A stretch of DNA of 64,000 nt from Ilumatobacteraceae bacterium (GTDB lineage Bacteria; Actinomycetota; Acidimicrobiia; Acidimicrobiales; Ilumatobacteraceae): NCBI GenBank assembly GCA_018401375.1, contig JAGYKR010000001.1:186001-250000 (forward strand), read 5' to 3'. Each line of letters opens with the position of its first letter. Within the stretch, counting starts at the first letter, position 1. Made by a program: the position numbers and the translations under genes. The notes beneath the pieces were generated by a model that saw nothing but the letters and a program-made list of their open reading frames with translations, had not been told where the DNA came from and ran no database searches. Shown piece after piece: positions 43,647 through 52,584 of the stretch.

Positions 43647-44590
43647 ACGACTCTGATTCAGCCCGTCCGACCGGCCAGGTGATGGTGGTGGGTGGTGCCG
43701 GGTTCTTGGGTTCGCACCTCGTAGACCGACTGCTGAGCTCGATCAGCCCGACCGAACCAGTGTGGGTAGATGTGGTGGATGATCTGAGCACCGGGTCGAT
43801 CGCCAATCTGGCTGATGCGCGAGCGATGGCCACTGCGGTCAGCGGTTCGTTGCGAATCCATCACCTCGATGGGGCCGGTGTCGAGGCCGCATCGTTGATC
43901 GGGATGCGTCAGCCCTCAGTGATCTATCTCTGCACGGGGGTCCCCCACGCGGGTGCCTCCCCGGCCCAGATCACCAGGTCTCTTGAGATGGTGATGCAGG
44001 TGATGGAGGCGGCTCGTAGATCAGCGGTCACCAAGGTGGTCACCATGGTTCCCGCATCGGTGCTCTACGGGACACCGCAATCACGCGCCCTTCCCGTCAA
44101 AGAACGCGAGATCGAACCGCGCGGTGTGCGCGGGGTGGTAGCCCGAGCGATCGTGGATCTGCTCGAGGTTTACCGCAACCAGCACGCGATTGAGTTCACG
44201 GTGTTGGCTACCGGGTCGGTGTACGGCTCACGGCAGCGCCACGGTGTGGTGGCCGAACTGTGGGCGGCTCGCGCAGCCGGTGCGGTGCCGGTGATTCACG
44301 GCGATGGCCGCGATACCCGAGATTTCGTTTATGTAGACGATGTCGTCGATGCCCTCGTGCGCGCCGGTCAGCGCGGTTCGGGCCTTGTGATCAACATCGG
44401 CACCGGGGTGCAGACCTCCATTAATGACCTGTGGGCGATGATCGCCGGTGATTCCCGACTTGCGGATCACGATCCAAACTCGGGGAGTGGTCTGTCACGA
44501 TTCGCCGTTTCCACGGTGCGCGCTCGGATCCATCTCGGCTGGTCCGCTTGGACACCCCTCGCGGACGGCCTCGCTGCGATTACCGACTGA
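43643..44590 (+). CDS. NAD-dependent epimerase/dehydratase-like protein lacking the catalytic Tyr-Lys dyad
   Basis: This 315-aa extended-SDR fold protein has an intact NAD loop, VGGAGFLGSHLVDRLL (from residue 16), and the sugar-binding end segment RDTRDFVYVDDVVDALV. The catalytic YxxxK is not there: the segment aligned with SPYGxSK reads RGVRGVVARA, with Arg163 at the Tyr position and Ala167 at the Lys position. It may be a non-catalytic or altered-function homologue. ATGA overlap with the upstream gene indicates co-translation. Its end overlaps the convergent cofD by 11 bp. Confidence 0.82.
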   Translation: MNDSDSARPTGQVMVVGGAGFLGSHLVDRLLSSISPTEPVWVDVVDDLSTGSIANLADARAMATAVSGSLRIHHLDGAGVEAASLIGMRQPSVIYLCTGVPHAGASPAQITRSLEMVMQVMEAARRSAVTKVVTMVPASVLYGTPQSRALPVKEREIEPRGVRGVVARAIVDLLEVYRNQHAIEFTVLATGSVYGSRQRHGVVAELWAARAAGAVPVIHGDGRDTRDFVYVDDVVDALVRAGQRGSGLVINIGTGVQTSINDLWAMIAGDSRLADHDPNSGSGLSRFAVSTVRARIHLGWSAWTPLADGLAAITD

Positions 44591-45551
44591 TCGACAGTGT
44601 GGCCCGGGCCAGATCGGCGGCGATTTGGGGGTCCGACATCACCGTGGAGGTGACGATGCAGTTCATTCCTTCACCGCGAACCTGGTCGGCGAGATCGGCA
44701 TCCACCTCATCGATCACGAGAGTGCCGGCCACAGGGGCGTAGATCCGGGCGATCCCGACCACGCTTGACTCGTGGCCAAGAGCGAGCATCATCTGGTCGG
44801 CCGGGCCTTTGAGGGCCGCACCGCCGACGATGGGGGAGACGGCCACCACCTGTTCACGACGCGCCGCGAGGATGGGATCCACATCGGTCAATGCACGGAT
44901 CGGGCCGATCGACACCAGTGGGTTGGAGGGAGCGATCACAATCAGATCGTTGCCGGTGAGCGCGCTTTGGGCCCCAGCGCTGAGCGCGGTGTCTTTTCCG
45001 CCCACCTCAATGCCGGTGACCGCGACCGCATGGCGGTGCTGCACGAAGTACTCCTGAAATGAAATCCTCCCGTGATCTGCAGTGTCGATCATCGTCGGAC
45101 ATGGAGCCTCGCTCATCGGGTGGATCCGCAGGCCAAGATTCCATGCCCGAGCGATCTCGGCGGTGACCAACGCCAAACTGGCCCCCTCGGCGAGGCGGGC
45201 AGTGCGGTACATGTGGGTGGCGAGATCTTGATCGCCGAGATTAAACCAGGTGGGTGCTGCGCCAGATCCGGTGGGTCGCTGCTCGGCATAGCGGGCGAGG
45301 GCCCCCATCGCCACCCAAGTTTCGGCGGTGAGTCCCCACCCGCGTTCGGGATCGATTGCCCCGGCCAAGGTGTAGGTGATGGTGTCGATATCGGGACAGA
45401 TTTTTAGACCGTGGAGGACGAGGTCATCTCCGGTATTGACGATCACATCGATCTGGTCGGGAGCGACCACCTGGATCAGTCCGCGCAGGTAACGGGCGGC
45501 CCCCACCCCGCCAGCCAGCACGGTGACCTGAGGGGAATCGGAATGAATCAC
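44580..45551 (-). CDS. cofD: 2-phospho-L-lactate transferase (F420 biosynthesis)
   Basis: CofD joins a lactyl- or enolpyruvyl-phosphate unit to the deazaflavin Fo, producing the F420 core. The 323-aa protein has LAGGVGAARYLRGL (N-terminal phosphate loop), VNTGDD, NLGDQDLATHM and IVIAPSNPLVSIGPI, all family specific. GTG start with a GGAG ribosome-binding site 4 nt upstream. It sits inside a glycan cluster, downstream of a glycosyltransferase on the same strand (31-nt gap). Other F420 genes are not visible here. Confidence 0.93.
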   Translation of the reverse strand: MIHSDSPQVTVLAGGVGAARYLRGLIQVVAPDQIDVIVNTGDDLVLHGLKICPDIDTITYTLAGAIDPERGWGLTAETWVAMGALARYAEQRPTGSGAAPTWFNLGDQDLATHMYRTARLAEGASLALVTAEIARAWNLGLRIHPMSEAPCPTMIDTADHGRISFQEYFVQHRHAVAVTGIEVGGKDTALSAGAQSALTGNDLIVIAPSNPLVSIGPIRALTDVDPILAARREQVVAVSPIVGGAALKGPADQMMLALGHESSVVGIARIYAPVAGTLVIDEVDADLADQVRGEGMNCIVTSTVMSDPQIAADLARATLSISR

Positions 45552-45582
45552 CAGTCTCCAATCGTCATGTTTGCTCCAGTGG

Positions 45583-46680
45583 TCATTTCATCTGCCGGTA
45601 GAGATCGAGCATCTCATTGACGCACCGGTCCCAGGAGAATCTGGTCAGATTCATCCTGCCGGAACGGATCACCGATGCGCGCAGCACGTCATCTGTCAGC
45701 ACTGCGGCGAGAGCGTCGGCGAGGCTGCTCGTTGTCTGATCGCAAGCGAGTTGGACCCCGCTGCCGCCAACCTCAGGGATAGACCCCGATGGTCGGGCAA
45801 CCACAGCGAGGCCAACCTGCTGGGCCTCCAAGATCGGGAACCCAAACCCCTCGTCACGGGAGGGATAGGCGAGCACACAGGACGCCTCCAAAAGAGCAGC
45901 CTTGGTTGCAGGGGTTACTGCACCGAGCAGATGCACTCGGGACCGAATCGGGCTCGGCAGGGCCGTGATTGCGGCCTCTACTCGGGCCTGATCATCTCCG
46001 GGGGCTCCAGCGATCACGAGCCGAACATCAGCGAGATCAGCGGCGATCATCCCGAAGGCCGTGACGAGGCTGGGGATGTCTTTGCGCCGCTCAATGGTGC
46101 CGATCGCAAGGATCAGCCGAGACCCGCTGAGATCTGAAACTCGCGGATCTACGTACTGCGCGGGTGCGGGTGCGGGTCCGAGCGCCGGTGGGCCGAGGTG
46201 AATCACAGTGATGCGATCGGTGGCGAGCAGTTCGCCCGCCACGGCCGCTGTCGCAGCCGAGGACACGTGGAGATGAGCGCCGGCGGCTACTGCCCGACGA
46301 AGCACCGCAGCAGAACGATTCACCGCCGGGGAAGCGGCCTCAGGATGCATCAAGAACCAGCAGTCATAGACCGAAATCACCTGAGGGAGTCGGCTCGGCG
46401 GCGCCACATAGTTGGTGCCATGGAGGACCTCGGCCCCGGGCAACCACCGATCCACGCGGGGATGATCGATGCGGGCCCATAACCGCAGTGCCGCAGTGGC
46501 AGGAAGGGGGAGGCGGACGTGGCCCGGTCGGGGGGTGGCGCGGGCACTGAGCAGGTACGGCAGCACCGTGATCTCGGGACGCGAGCCGAGGCCGGCCAAA
46601 AGATGTTCGGTGGCCACGGCAACCCCGGTCCGATGCCCGTAGAGGGGCCCGACATCAAAAGCCAGAGTGAGAGGTTCCAT
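45583..46680 (-). CDS. Glycosyltransferase family 4 protein
   Basis: This is a 365-aa GT-B enzyme. It has an N-terminal GPLYGHRTGVAVATEHLL, HGTNYVAPP, VISVYDCWFL, AIGTIERRKDIPSLV and PSRDEGFGFPILEAQ (E-x7-E region), then GSIPEVGG. It is divergent from gmd and may be transcribed together with cofD. The sugar is unknown; a mannosyltransferase would fit the GDP-mannose genes. Immediately before its ATG lie two 16-bp imperfect repeats. Confidence 0.88.
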   Translation of the reverse strand: MEPLTLAFDVGPLYGHRTGVAVATEHLLAGLGSRPEITVLPYLLSARATPRPGHVRLPLPATAALRLWARIDHPRVDRWLPGAEVLHGTNYVAPPSRLPQVISVYDCWFLMHPEAASPAVNRSAAVLRRAVAAGAHLHVSSAATAAVAGELLATDRITVIHLGPPALGPAPAPAQYVDPRVSDLSGSRLILAIGTIERRKDIPSLVTAFGMIAADLADVRLVIAGAPGDDQARVEAAITALPSPIRSRVHLLGAVTPATKAALLEASCVLAYPSRDEGFGFPILEAQQVGLAVVARPSGSIPEVGGSGVQLACDQTTSSLADALAAVLTDDVLRASVIRSGRMNLTRFSWDRCVNEMLDLYRQMK

Positions 46681-46681
46681 A

Positions 46682-46713
46682 GGGGTTAGGTGGTCAGGGG
46701 GTTAAGTGGTCGG
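46682..46713. repeat. Two adjacent 16-bp imperfect direct repeats between divergent glycan genes
   Basis: GGGGTTAGGTGGTCAG (46682-46697) and GGGGTTAAGTGGTCGG (46698-46713) match at 14 of 16 positions and abut directly. They lie 1 bp from the GT4 start and about 95 bp before gmd. They could be an operator or a simple duplication. Confidence 0.7.
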
Positions 46714-46772
46714 TACCTGAGTCGGCAAGGAGCGTCAGACTACGAACCGGGCCTTCTCACGCTAACGCCTCC

Positions 46773-46778
46773 TAGACT
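46773..46778 (+). promoter_or_regulatory. Putative -10 box for gmd
   Basis: TAGACT would give a leader of about 20-25 nt containing the GAAGGGG ribosome-binding site before the gmd ATG. Unlike many neighbours, gmd would therefore be a leadered gene. Confidence 0.35.
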
Positions 46779-46807
46779 CGGCATCTGCGATCTTTGAAGG
46801 GGTTGTC

Positions 46808-47806
46808 ATGCCACGGGCATTCATCACAGGTATCACCGGCCAAGATGGTCAGCATCTGGCCGAGTTTCTCCACGGTAAGGGTTACGACGTCTTTGGAATG
46901 GTCAAAGGCCAGAACAATCCACGGGTGGCCGGCCTGATTGAGGAGATGCCTTGGGTAGAGACGGTGTCGGGGGATCTCGCTGATCTGCCCTCACTCGTGG
47001 CGGCCCTTGAGTTTGTGCAGCCTGATGAGGTCTACAACCTCGGTGCGATCTCTTTTGTTGCCCTCAGTTTCACCCAGCCCGAACTGACGGCAAATATCAC
47101 CGGTCTCGGAGTGTTGCGCATGCTCGAAGCGATCCGGATGGTGGGCGGCACCTACAACAATCCGATCCGTTTTTATCAGGCCTCCTCCTCGGAGATGTTC
47201 GGCAAGGTCCGTGAAACTCCGCAGACCGAACTCACCCCGTTCCATCCCCGCAGCCCGTACGGCGCAGCCAAGGTGTTCGGCCATGACATCACTGTGAACT
47301 ACCGCGAGTCCTATGGGCTGTATGCCTGTTCGGGGATTTTGTTTAATCATGAGGGTCCGCGCCGTGGCCTTGAGTTTGTGACCCGCAAAGTCACCAACGC
47401 TGTGGCTCGGATCAAACTTGGTCTCCAACATGAACTCGTCATGGGAACCCTCGACACCAAGCGCGACTGGGGGTACGCCGGGGATTACGTCAAGGCGATG
47501 TGGCTGATGTTGCAGCAGGACCAGCCCGAGGATTTTGTGATCGCCACCGGCGAGACCCAAACGGTGCGAACCCTGGTGGAGCGTTCCTTCGCTGAGGTCG
47601 GGATCGAGGATTGGGAGCGCTACGTCCGCCGGGACCCGAAGTTTGATCGGCCCGCCGAGGTGGACCTGCTGATCGGTGATTCCACGAAAGCTCGTACCAA
47701 GCTCGGCTGGGAGCCTGAAGTGGATTTTGATTCGCTGATCAAGATGATGGTGGCAAATGACTTGGCTCTGGAGTCGGCCAAATCGGCGCGACGCCTTGGA
47801 GGCTGA
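46808..47806 (+). CDS. gmd: GDP-mannose 4,6-dehydratase
   Basis: Gmd converts GDP-mannose to GDP-4-keto-6-deoxymannose, the precursor of fucose, GDP-rhamnose or perosamine. The 332-aa SDR protein has [48 protein letters not shown] (catalytic YxxxK), [11 protein letters not shown] and [12 protein letters not shown]. The usual RRSS motif after the first domain reads KGQNN, so it is a somewhat divergent member and cofactor preference may differ. No reductase or aminotransferase that would complete a pathway is present, apart from the dyad-less epimerase homologue. Good ribosome-binding site GAAGGGG. The 3' end overlaps the convergent flippase gene by 68 bp. Confidence 0.9.
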   Translation: MPRAFITGITGQDGQHLAEFLHGKGYDVFGMVKGQNNPRVAGLIEEMPWVETVSGDLADLPSLVAALEFVQPDEVYNLGAISFVALSFTQPELTANITGLGVLRMLEAIRMVGGTYNNPIRFYQASSSEMFGKVRETPQTELTPFHPRSPYGAAKVFGHDITVNYRESYGLYACSGILFNHEGPRRGLEFVTRKVTNAVARIKLGLQHELVMGTLDTKRDWGYAGDYVKAMWLMLQQDQPEDFVIATGETQTVRTLVERSFAEVGIEDWERYVRRDPKFDRPAEVDLLIGDSTKARTKLGWEPEVDFDSLIKMMVANDLALESAKSARRLGG

Positions 47807-49040
47807 GCCGGGATCTTAAGGCCCATCCGAATCCGACTAACGCTGTCACACTGGCAGCGAGCAATGCGTATTCGATGCGGCGGAACAGGTCAGCCTCAAT
47901 CACGCTGACGCTGACCACAAACACTGTCAGGCTCGCTGACCATCCAGCAGCCACGAGGCGGTGGCCGCGGAGCGCGATCACGGCCTGTGCGGTGGCGAGA
48001 GCCAGCATGTAAATCGCACTGGCGAGGGCCAACAGGGCGAGCGTGATCGCATCGAGTCGGGCCTCGTAAATCAGTTCGATGGCCCACGGTCCGAGCAGGT
48101 AGGCCGCCAGCGTTGCGCTGATTCCCACTGTGAGAACGAACAACATCAGTTTCGTGAACCCTGACCGGAACTCATCAAACTCGCCGCGGGCCGCAAGTCC
48201 GGTCAGGCGGGGCAGCAGTGAAGCCTGTACCGCTTGGAATAAGAACAATGGAACCCGGGCCAAGAGCACTCCGAAGGCAAACTGGGTGACGAGAAACTTC
48301 TGGTCCTCGGCTGCTAACAGGTTGGCGGTGACCACCCCAGCGTTGAGGAGTGCTGCGGCGGAGACGGACCCGATCAGTAGCCATCCCAAATTGGGTGTTA
48401 CCTCTTGCCATGGTGCGGGTGGTCCCGGTTCGGTGCGCAGTCGGCCACGGGCCAAGAGAAAGACCACGGCGGCCAGCGGAGCGAGAGCTATTGCGAATCC
48501 GAATGCAGCGGCCGCAGTAACTCCGAGCGCAGCGAGACCAAGCACAAACAGGATCCGGATCACACCGTCGGATCCGAGCACCAGGGCATAACTGCTAAAG
48601 CGTCCGGTCCCAGCGCAGATCCCCCGAGCGAGGTGCGCTGGCGCGTAGGCCACGAAGGCTGTTGCAAGCGCAGCGAGCATCAGCCAATCCCCAGCAAAAT
48701 AAGTGCGAGCGATGAGCGGGGAACCGATGGCGATGATGCCGAGCACCACGGCGATCATGATCGCGCTCAGCTTCAACACCCGAGCCACCACTGGCGCTCC
48801 GCCAAGGCCTTGGGCTCGACGGTGCGCAAGGGCTCGGCCGAGCTCTTGCTCCAACGGCAAGAACACGCCGGGGGCGAGAGAGAAGGTAGCGAACCACAGT
48901 GCAGAGATCGGAGCGAACTCTTCGGGGCCGCCCATGGTGGTCTGGCCCACTCGGAAGAAGGCGTAGGTGGCGACACCTGCCACGAGGAGGGCGACACCCA
49001 CGGTCATTGTCCCTTGGGGTAAGGGGAGGCGCCGCAGCAC
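47739..49040 (-). CDS. Polysaccharide flippase-like membrane protein (Wzx/MATE-MVF type)
   Basis: This is an integral membrane protein with about 12-14 predicted helices, most likely moving lipid-linked glycan units across the membrane. Hydrophobic segments run almost continuously from [17 protein letters not shown]. The start is uncertain. GTG 49040 gives 433 aa. A CTG at 49064 lies in frame, 7 nt after a TAGCCT box (the spacing seen at other leaderless genes here) and would give 441 aa. A much longer frame to 49253 would overlap the small gene upstream and has a non-membrane Arg-rich start. The last 68 bp overlap the convergent gmd. Confidence 0.84.
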   Translation of the reverse strand: MLRRLPLPQGTMTVGVALLVAGVATYAFFRVGQTTMGGPEEFAPISALWFATFSLAPGVFLPLEQELGRALAHRRAQGLGGAPVVARVLKLSAIMIAVVLGIIAIGSPLIARTYFAGDWLMLAALATAFVAYAPAHLARGICAGTGRFSSYALVLGSDGVIRILFVLGLAALGVTAAAAFGFAIALAPLAAVVFLLARGRLRTEPGPPAPWQEVTPNLGWLLIGSVSAAALLNAGVVTANLLAAEDQKFLVTQFAFGVLLARVPLFLFQAVQASLLPRLTGLAARGEFDEFRSGFTKLMLFVLTVGISATLAAYLLGPWAIELIYEARLDAITLALLALASAIYMLALATAQAVIALRGHRLVAAGWSASLTVFVVSVSVIEADLFRRIEYALLAASVTALVGFGWALRSRLSLQGVAPIWPTPEPSHLPPSS

Positions 49041-49071
49041 GGAGAGAGGGCGAAGCGGGCTCAGATTTTTA

Positions 49072-49077
49072 AGGCTA
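49072..49077 (-). promoter_or_regulatory. Putative -10 box upstream of the flippase, 7 nt before an in-frame CTG
   Basis: TAGCCT on the minus strand is followed by 7 nt and CTG 49064. If used as elsewhere in the window, this would be a leaderless transcript starting at CTG. Confidence 0.35.
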
Positions 49078-49090
49078 GCCCTGCGAGCAC

Positions 49091-49306
49091 TTAACGGCAG
49101 TGAGCGCGGAGTTCGGAGACGAACTGTTCCACAGCCGGTTGATATTGGCGCCGAAGAACCTGAGCGCGCTGAAAGCCGAGGATCCCGAGTCCGATACTGG
49201 TGTAGGCGAGATCGCGAGCCTGTGCGGCGATCTGGGCGCCCTGCTCTTGACACATATCCGGGCCAATATCACAGCGATCAAAAAGGTCAGAGATGCGCTC
49301 AGCCAC
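49091..49306 (-). CDS. Small conserved-looking protein of unknown function (71 aa)
   Basis: I do not assign a function. The frame encodes 71 residues with a helix-forming, amphipathic composition, including ARDLAYTSIGLGILGFQRAQV. That segment resembles small actinobacterial proteins with a short hydrophobic stretch and then an Arg/Gln-rich tail. Evidence that it is real: the GTG start lies exactly 7 nt after a TAGGCT box, the frame fills the gap between the flippase and GT2 genes, and it is on the same strand as the flippase, 50 nt upstream. It may be a membrane-associated partner of the flippase. Confidence 0.6.
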   Translation of the reverse strand: MAERISDLFDRCDIGPDMCQEQGAQIAAQARDLAYTSIGLGILGFQRAQVLRRQYQPAVEQFVSELRAHCR

Positions 49307-49313
49307 GGTGCAG

Positions 49314-49319
49314 AGCCTA
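49314..49319 (-). promoter_or_regulatory. Putative -10 box of a leaderless promoter for the 71-aa gene
   Basis: TAGGCT on the minus strand is followed by 7 nt and GTG 49306. Confidence 0.45.
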
Positions 49320-49365
49320 CCGGTGAATGTCGGGCATAGAACGATGGCGGTAGCGTGACCCGTTC

Positions 49366-52300
49366 GTGGAGGTCGATGACGTACTGATTCCTCCGGTGGT
49401 CGGCGTCGTGGTTGTTCACGATGTCGGAGACTGGTTTGACGAGACCCTCAACGCGCTCGCCTCTCAGGACTATCCGAATCTGCGGTGGCTGTGGGTGATC
49501 AATGGATCCGATGATCTGACCGAGATGTCGGAGCGGATCCAGACCCAGATCCCACGGGCTTTCGTACGATACGCAGTGGCGGGTGAAGGGTTTGGCGCAG
49601 CCGCCAATGAGGTGCTCGATCTCGTTGAGGGAAACAACGGTTATTTCTGGATCTGCCATGATGATGTAGCCCCCGCCCCCAACGTGTTGCGCTTGTTGGT
49701 AAGCGAGATGGCCCACTCCAACGCAGGTGTGGTGGGCCCTAAACTCCTCGACTGGGATGATTCTCGCCGATTGCAATCGGTGGGTTTCGGGGTGGATCGC
49801 TGCGGGGAACTGGTCTCGGCTATGGAGGCCGCAGAGATGGACCAGGAACAACACGACGCACGGAGCGATGTGTTTATGGTGCCTTCGGCCTGCATGTTGG
49901 TGCGCGCTGACCTGTTCCGCACCCTTGAGGGTTTCGACGATCATCTGCGCCTGCACGGTGAGGATCTGGATTTGTGCTGGCGGGCGCACCAGTTGGGCGC
50001 TCGGGTGCTCGTGGTGCCGGCGGCCCGGGTGCGTCACCGTCAGCGGCTTCAGGATCGCCGGCCCGATCTAGATCATGTGCTGTTGGCCGAACGCCACCGG
50101 ATCAAAGTGGTAGCAACGAATACCTCTGGGGCGATGTGGGGCCTGCGGATGCTTGAAATTTGGGCGATCGCAATGATCTCGCTGGTGGCGGGAGTGTTGG
50201 GCGGACGCACCATGGCGGGAGCGGCTTCCCTGAGAGGAGTGCTTGCTGTGGGCCCCCGACTCGGCACTGTGCTGGCTCGGCGTCGCCGGATCGCACGTGT
50301 GCGGCTCGTCCCGGAAGCGGTTGTTTCTGGGATGCAACACAGCGGTAGCGCCCGCTGGAAGCGGTTCTTACAGCACCGCCAACTCACCACATACATCGGT
50401 GTTGACGACAAGGGGCACGACAGCACGGTGCGAGGTTGGCGCAATGCGTCGTATGCGCCGGCGGTGACCTGGATGCTTGTGGTGGTAGGCATCTTGGTGG
50501 CGAGTCGCAACTTTATAAGTTCGGGCGTGCCGGCTGTCGGAGAGTTCTTACCTTTTCCCGACAGTGCCCGTGAGATGATCAGCCAGTACGCCTCGGGATG
50601 GGACCCCCGTAACGGTGGAGCAACAACGGCTGCTCCAACCGGATGGGTGACCCTCGCAGTGTTCAGCGTGCTGGCTGGTTTCCAAATGGATCTGGCGCTG
50701 ACGATGTCGGTGGTGGGGCTCTACCTCGTGGGTGCGGGAGGTGCTTGGCGTCTGGCCGGTGTCTTCCCGACCGTTCGAGCTCAGGTGGCCGGTGTAACCG
50801 TGTACGTGGCCACCCCGCTGGTCCCCGGATTGATGGCCACAGGATCATGGTCAGCGCTCGTGTGGTACGCGACCTTGCCGTGGGGGTTGCACCTGATGCG
50901 TCGGGTGGCCGGGATCGGCACTGCGGACCCATCCCTTGCTGGGATCGATCTTGCCGATGCGGTGACGAGCGTCCCCGGGCGCGAACGACTGCGACTTTTG
51001 GCGTTGATATCGATATGGATCGCCGTGGCCACGGCGATGGTGCCGGCCGTGGTCCTGCTATGGCTGGTCGTCGGGATTGTGGTGACAATTTCGAGCGTCC
51101 TCGCCCGGAGCCAGATGGTGGTCGCCGGTTGGTGTGTGGTCGCCACGGTCATCCCGGCTGCGGTAGCCGCAGCGCTGAACCTGCCGTGGGTATTGACCTG
51201 GTCAATGACCGATCTGACCGGAGTTGCACCGGTGACTCCGGCCCGTGGCGTGGTGGAGGTGCTCTCTTTGGCCGTGGACGGTCGCAGATTCTTTGTGCTC
51301 GGCCTCGGGATGTATGTCGCAGTGTTCGCTGCCGTGCTGGTGTGTCGGGCGTGGCGGCTGACTTGGGCTGTGCGCGCTGCGGGACTAGTCATTGTGTTTG
51401 GGGCATTGGCGATCGCTATGGACCGTGGCAGTCTCGGCAGCGTTGCGGTGGACCCGGCTCTGTTGTTGGTGCCGGTAGCGCTCGGACTGTCGATCGCTGC
51501 GGCGGCTGTGGTGGGCGGCTTTGGCGATGATGTCAGCCGGCGAGGGTTCGGCTGGCGGCAACCGTTGGCTTTGTTGGCTCATCTCGGTCTGTTGGTGGGT
51601 GCGATCCCTGCGGTTGTTGCTGTTGGCAACGGATCTTTTGACGCTCCAGCGAATCCGTCGGCCGAACTGTTGCGCGGCCTGATGCCTCGCGATCCGCTCC
51701 TTGGCGATTATCGGGTGCTGATCATCGGCGATCCGCGGGTGATGCCAATGGCCGGGTTTGAGGTGGCACCCGGTGTGGAAGCCGCGGTCGCCGAGGCGGG
51801 GGCGCTCGGATTCTTCGATCGGTGGACCCCGCCGCGCACTCCCACACAGAGCTTGGTGGAAGAGGTGTTATCTCGGGTAGCTACCGATGAAACCTTGCGC
51901 GCAGGTCGGTTATTAGCCGCGGCGGGGATCCTTTACGTGGTGGTACCCGAGGAGAGCACGCCCGGATCAGCGAGTGTGCCACCCCCGCAAGGTCTGATCG
52001 ATTCCCTGCGGCGACAGCTTGATCTGGGAGAAACCTTTGGGGCTCCGAGCCTCAAAGTGTTCATCAACAATGCGTGGTTCCCTGCGCCTGCTCTGTTGGA
52101 GGGCTCCGCCGCTGAAGCCTCCAACCAGACATCATTGACAGCGCTCGCTACAGCAGACCTGTTCGGCCCTGACGCCCAGATCCTCCCGGTGTTAACCGGT
52201 GCATCCGCCACCCGAAATACCGTTGGAAGGGTGGGCACCGGGGTAGTGCATCTCGGGACTGGGTTCGATGAAAGATGGGTATTGAGAGCCGACGGGACAG

Positions 52301-52584
52301 ACCTTGAAGCACGGCGGGGGCTCGCCGGGATGACCTCATTTGATGTGCAAGGCACCGGTCCTGATGAACGTTCGGTGCGAGTAGAGCTGGTGTACACGGG
52401 GTCGGTCACAGGCCGTCTGATCCTGCTCGCCCAATCCCTTGCCTGGCTCCTAGTGCTAGTTGCTGCGACCCGCGTTCGGATCGGCCGTGCGCCGCACCCC
52501 CACGGTGATTTTGAGGGCGCGCCATTGCTTGATTTTGATGACCTGATCGAGCCGACCCCTGACCCGGCGGGAGAGCGATCGTGA
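49366..52584 (+). CDS. Giant glycosyltransferase family 2 fused to a multi-spanning membrane region
   Basis: This 1072-aa protein has an N-terminal GT-A domain (about 10-250) with VVVVHDVGDWFDETLNALA, ICHDDVAPAPNVLRLL (DxD-like), GPKLLDWDDSRRLQSVG and HGEDLDLCWR. About 10-12 transmembrane helices follow (about 265-285 and 365-790), then a large extracytoplasmic domain, a last helix (about 1025-1045) and an acidic tail. The layout suggests it makes and perhaps exports or extends a surface glycan. A similar GT2 gene precedes a DUF5719 gene in other actinobacteria; this is recalled knowledge. GTG start 9 nt after a TAGCGT box (49351-49356). Its stop overlaps the next start (GTGA). Confidence 0.85.
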   Translation: MEVDDVLIPPVVGVVVVHDVGDWFDETLNALASQDYPNLRWLWVINGSDDLTEMSERIQTQIPRAFVRYAVAGEGFGAAANEVLDLVEGNNGYFWICHDDVAPAPNVLRLLVSEMAHSNAGVVGPKLLDWDDSRRLQSVGFGVDRCGELVSAMEAAEMDQEQHDARSDVFMVPSACMLVRADLFRTLEGFDDHLRLHGEDLDLCWRAHQLGARVLVVPAARVRHRQRLQDRRPDLDHVLLAERHRIKVVATNTSGAMWGLRMLEIWAIAMISLVAGVLGGRTMAGAASLRGVLAVGPRLGTVLARRRRIARVRLVPEAVVSGMQHSGSARWKRFLQHRQLTTYIGVDDKGHDSTVRGWRNASYAPAVTWMLVVVGILVASRNFISSGVPAVGEFLPFPDSAREMISQYASGWDPRNGGATTAAPTGWVTLAVFSVLAGFQMDLALTMSVVGLYLVGAGGAWRLAGVFPTVRAQVAGVTVYVATPLVPGLMATGSWSALVWYATLPWGLHLMRRVAGIGTADPSLAGIDLADAVTSVPGRERLRLLALISIWIAVATAMVPAVVLLWLVVGIVVTISSVLARSQMVVAGWCVVATVIPAAVAAALNLPWVLTWSMTDLTGVAPVTPARGVVEVLSLAVDGRRFFVLGLGMYVAVFAAVLVCRAWRLTWAVRAAGLVIVFGALAIAMDRGSLGSVAVDPALLLVPVALGLSIAAAAVVGGFGDDVSRRGFGWRQPLALLAHLGLLVGAIPAVVAVGNGSFDAPANPSAELLRGLMPRDPLLGDYRVLIIGDPRVMPMAGFEVAPGVEAAVAEAGALGFFDRWTPPRTPTQSLVEEVLSRVATDETLRAGRLLAAAGILYVVVPEESTPGSASVPPPQGLIDSLRRQLDLGETFGAPSLKVFINNAWFPAPALLEGSAAEASNQTSLTALATADLFGPDAQILPVLTGASATRNTVGRVGTGVVHLGTGFDERWVLRADGTDLEARRGLAGMTSFDVQGTGPDERSVRVELVYTGSVTGRLILLAQSLAWLLVLVAATRVRIGRAPHPHGDFEGAPLLDFDDLIEPTPDPAGERS

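Noticed and set aside
49075-50037. Long minus-strand open frame opposite the GT2 gene
   Set aside because: It overlaps the clear GT2 domain and the 71-aa gene in another frame and has a His/Arg/Gln-rich composition typical of antisense frames.
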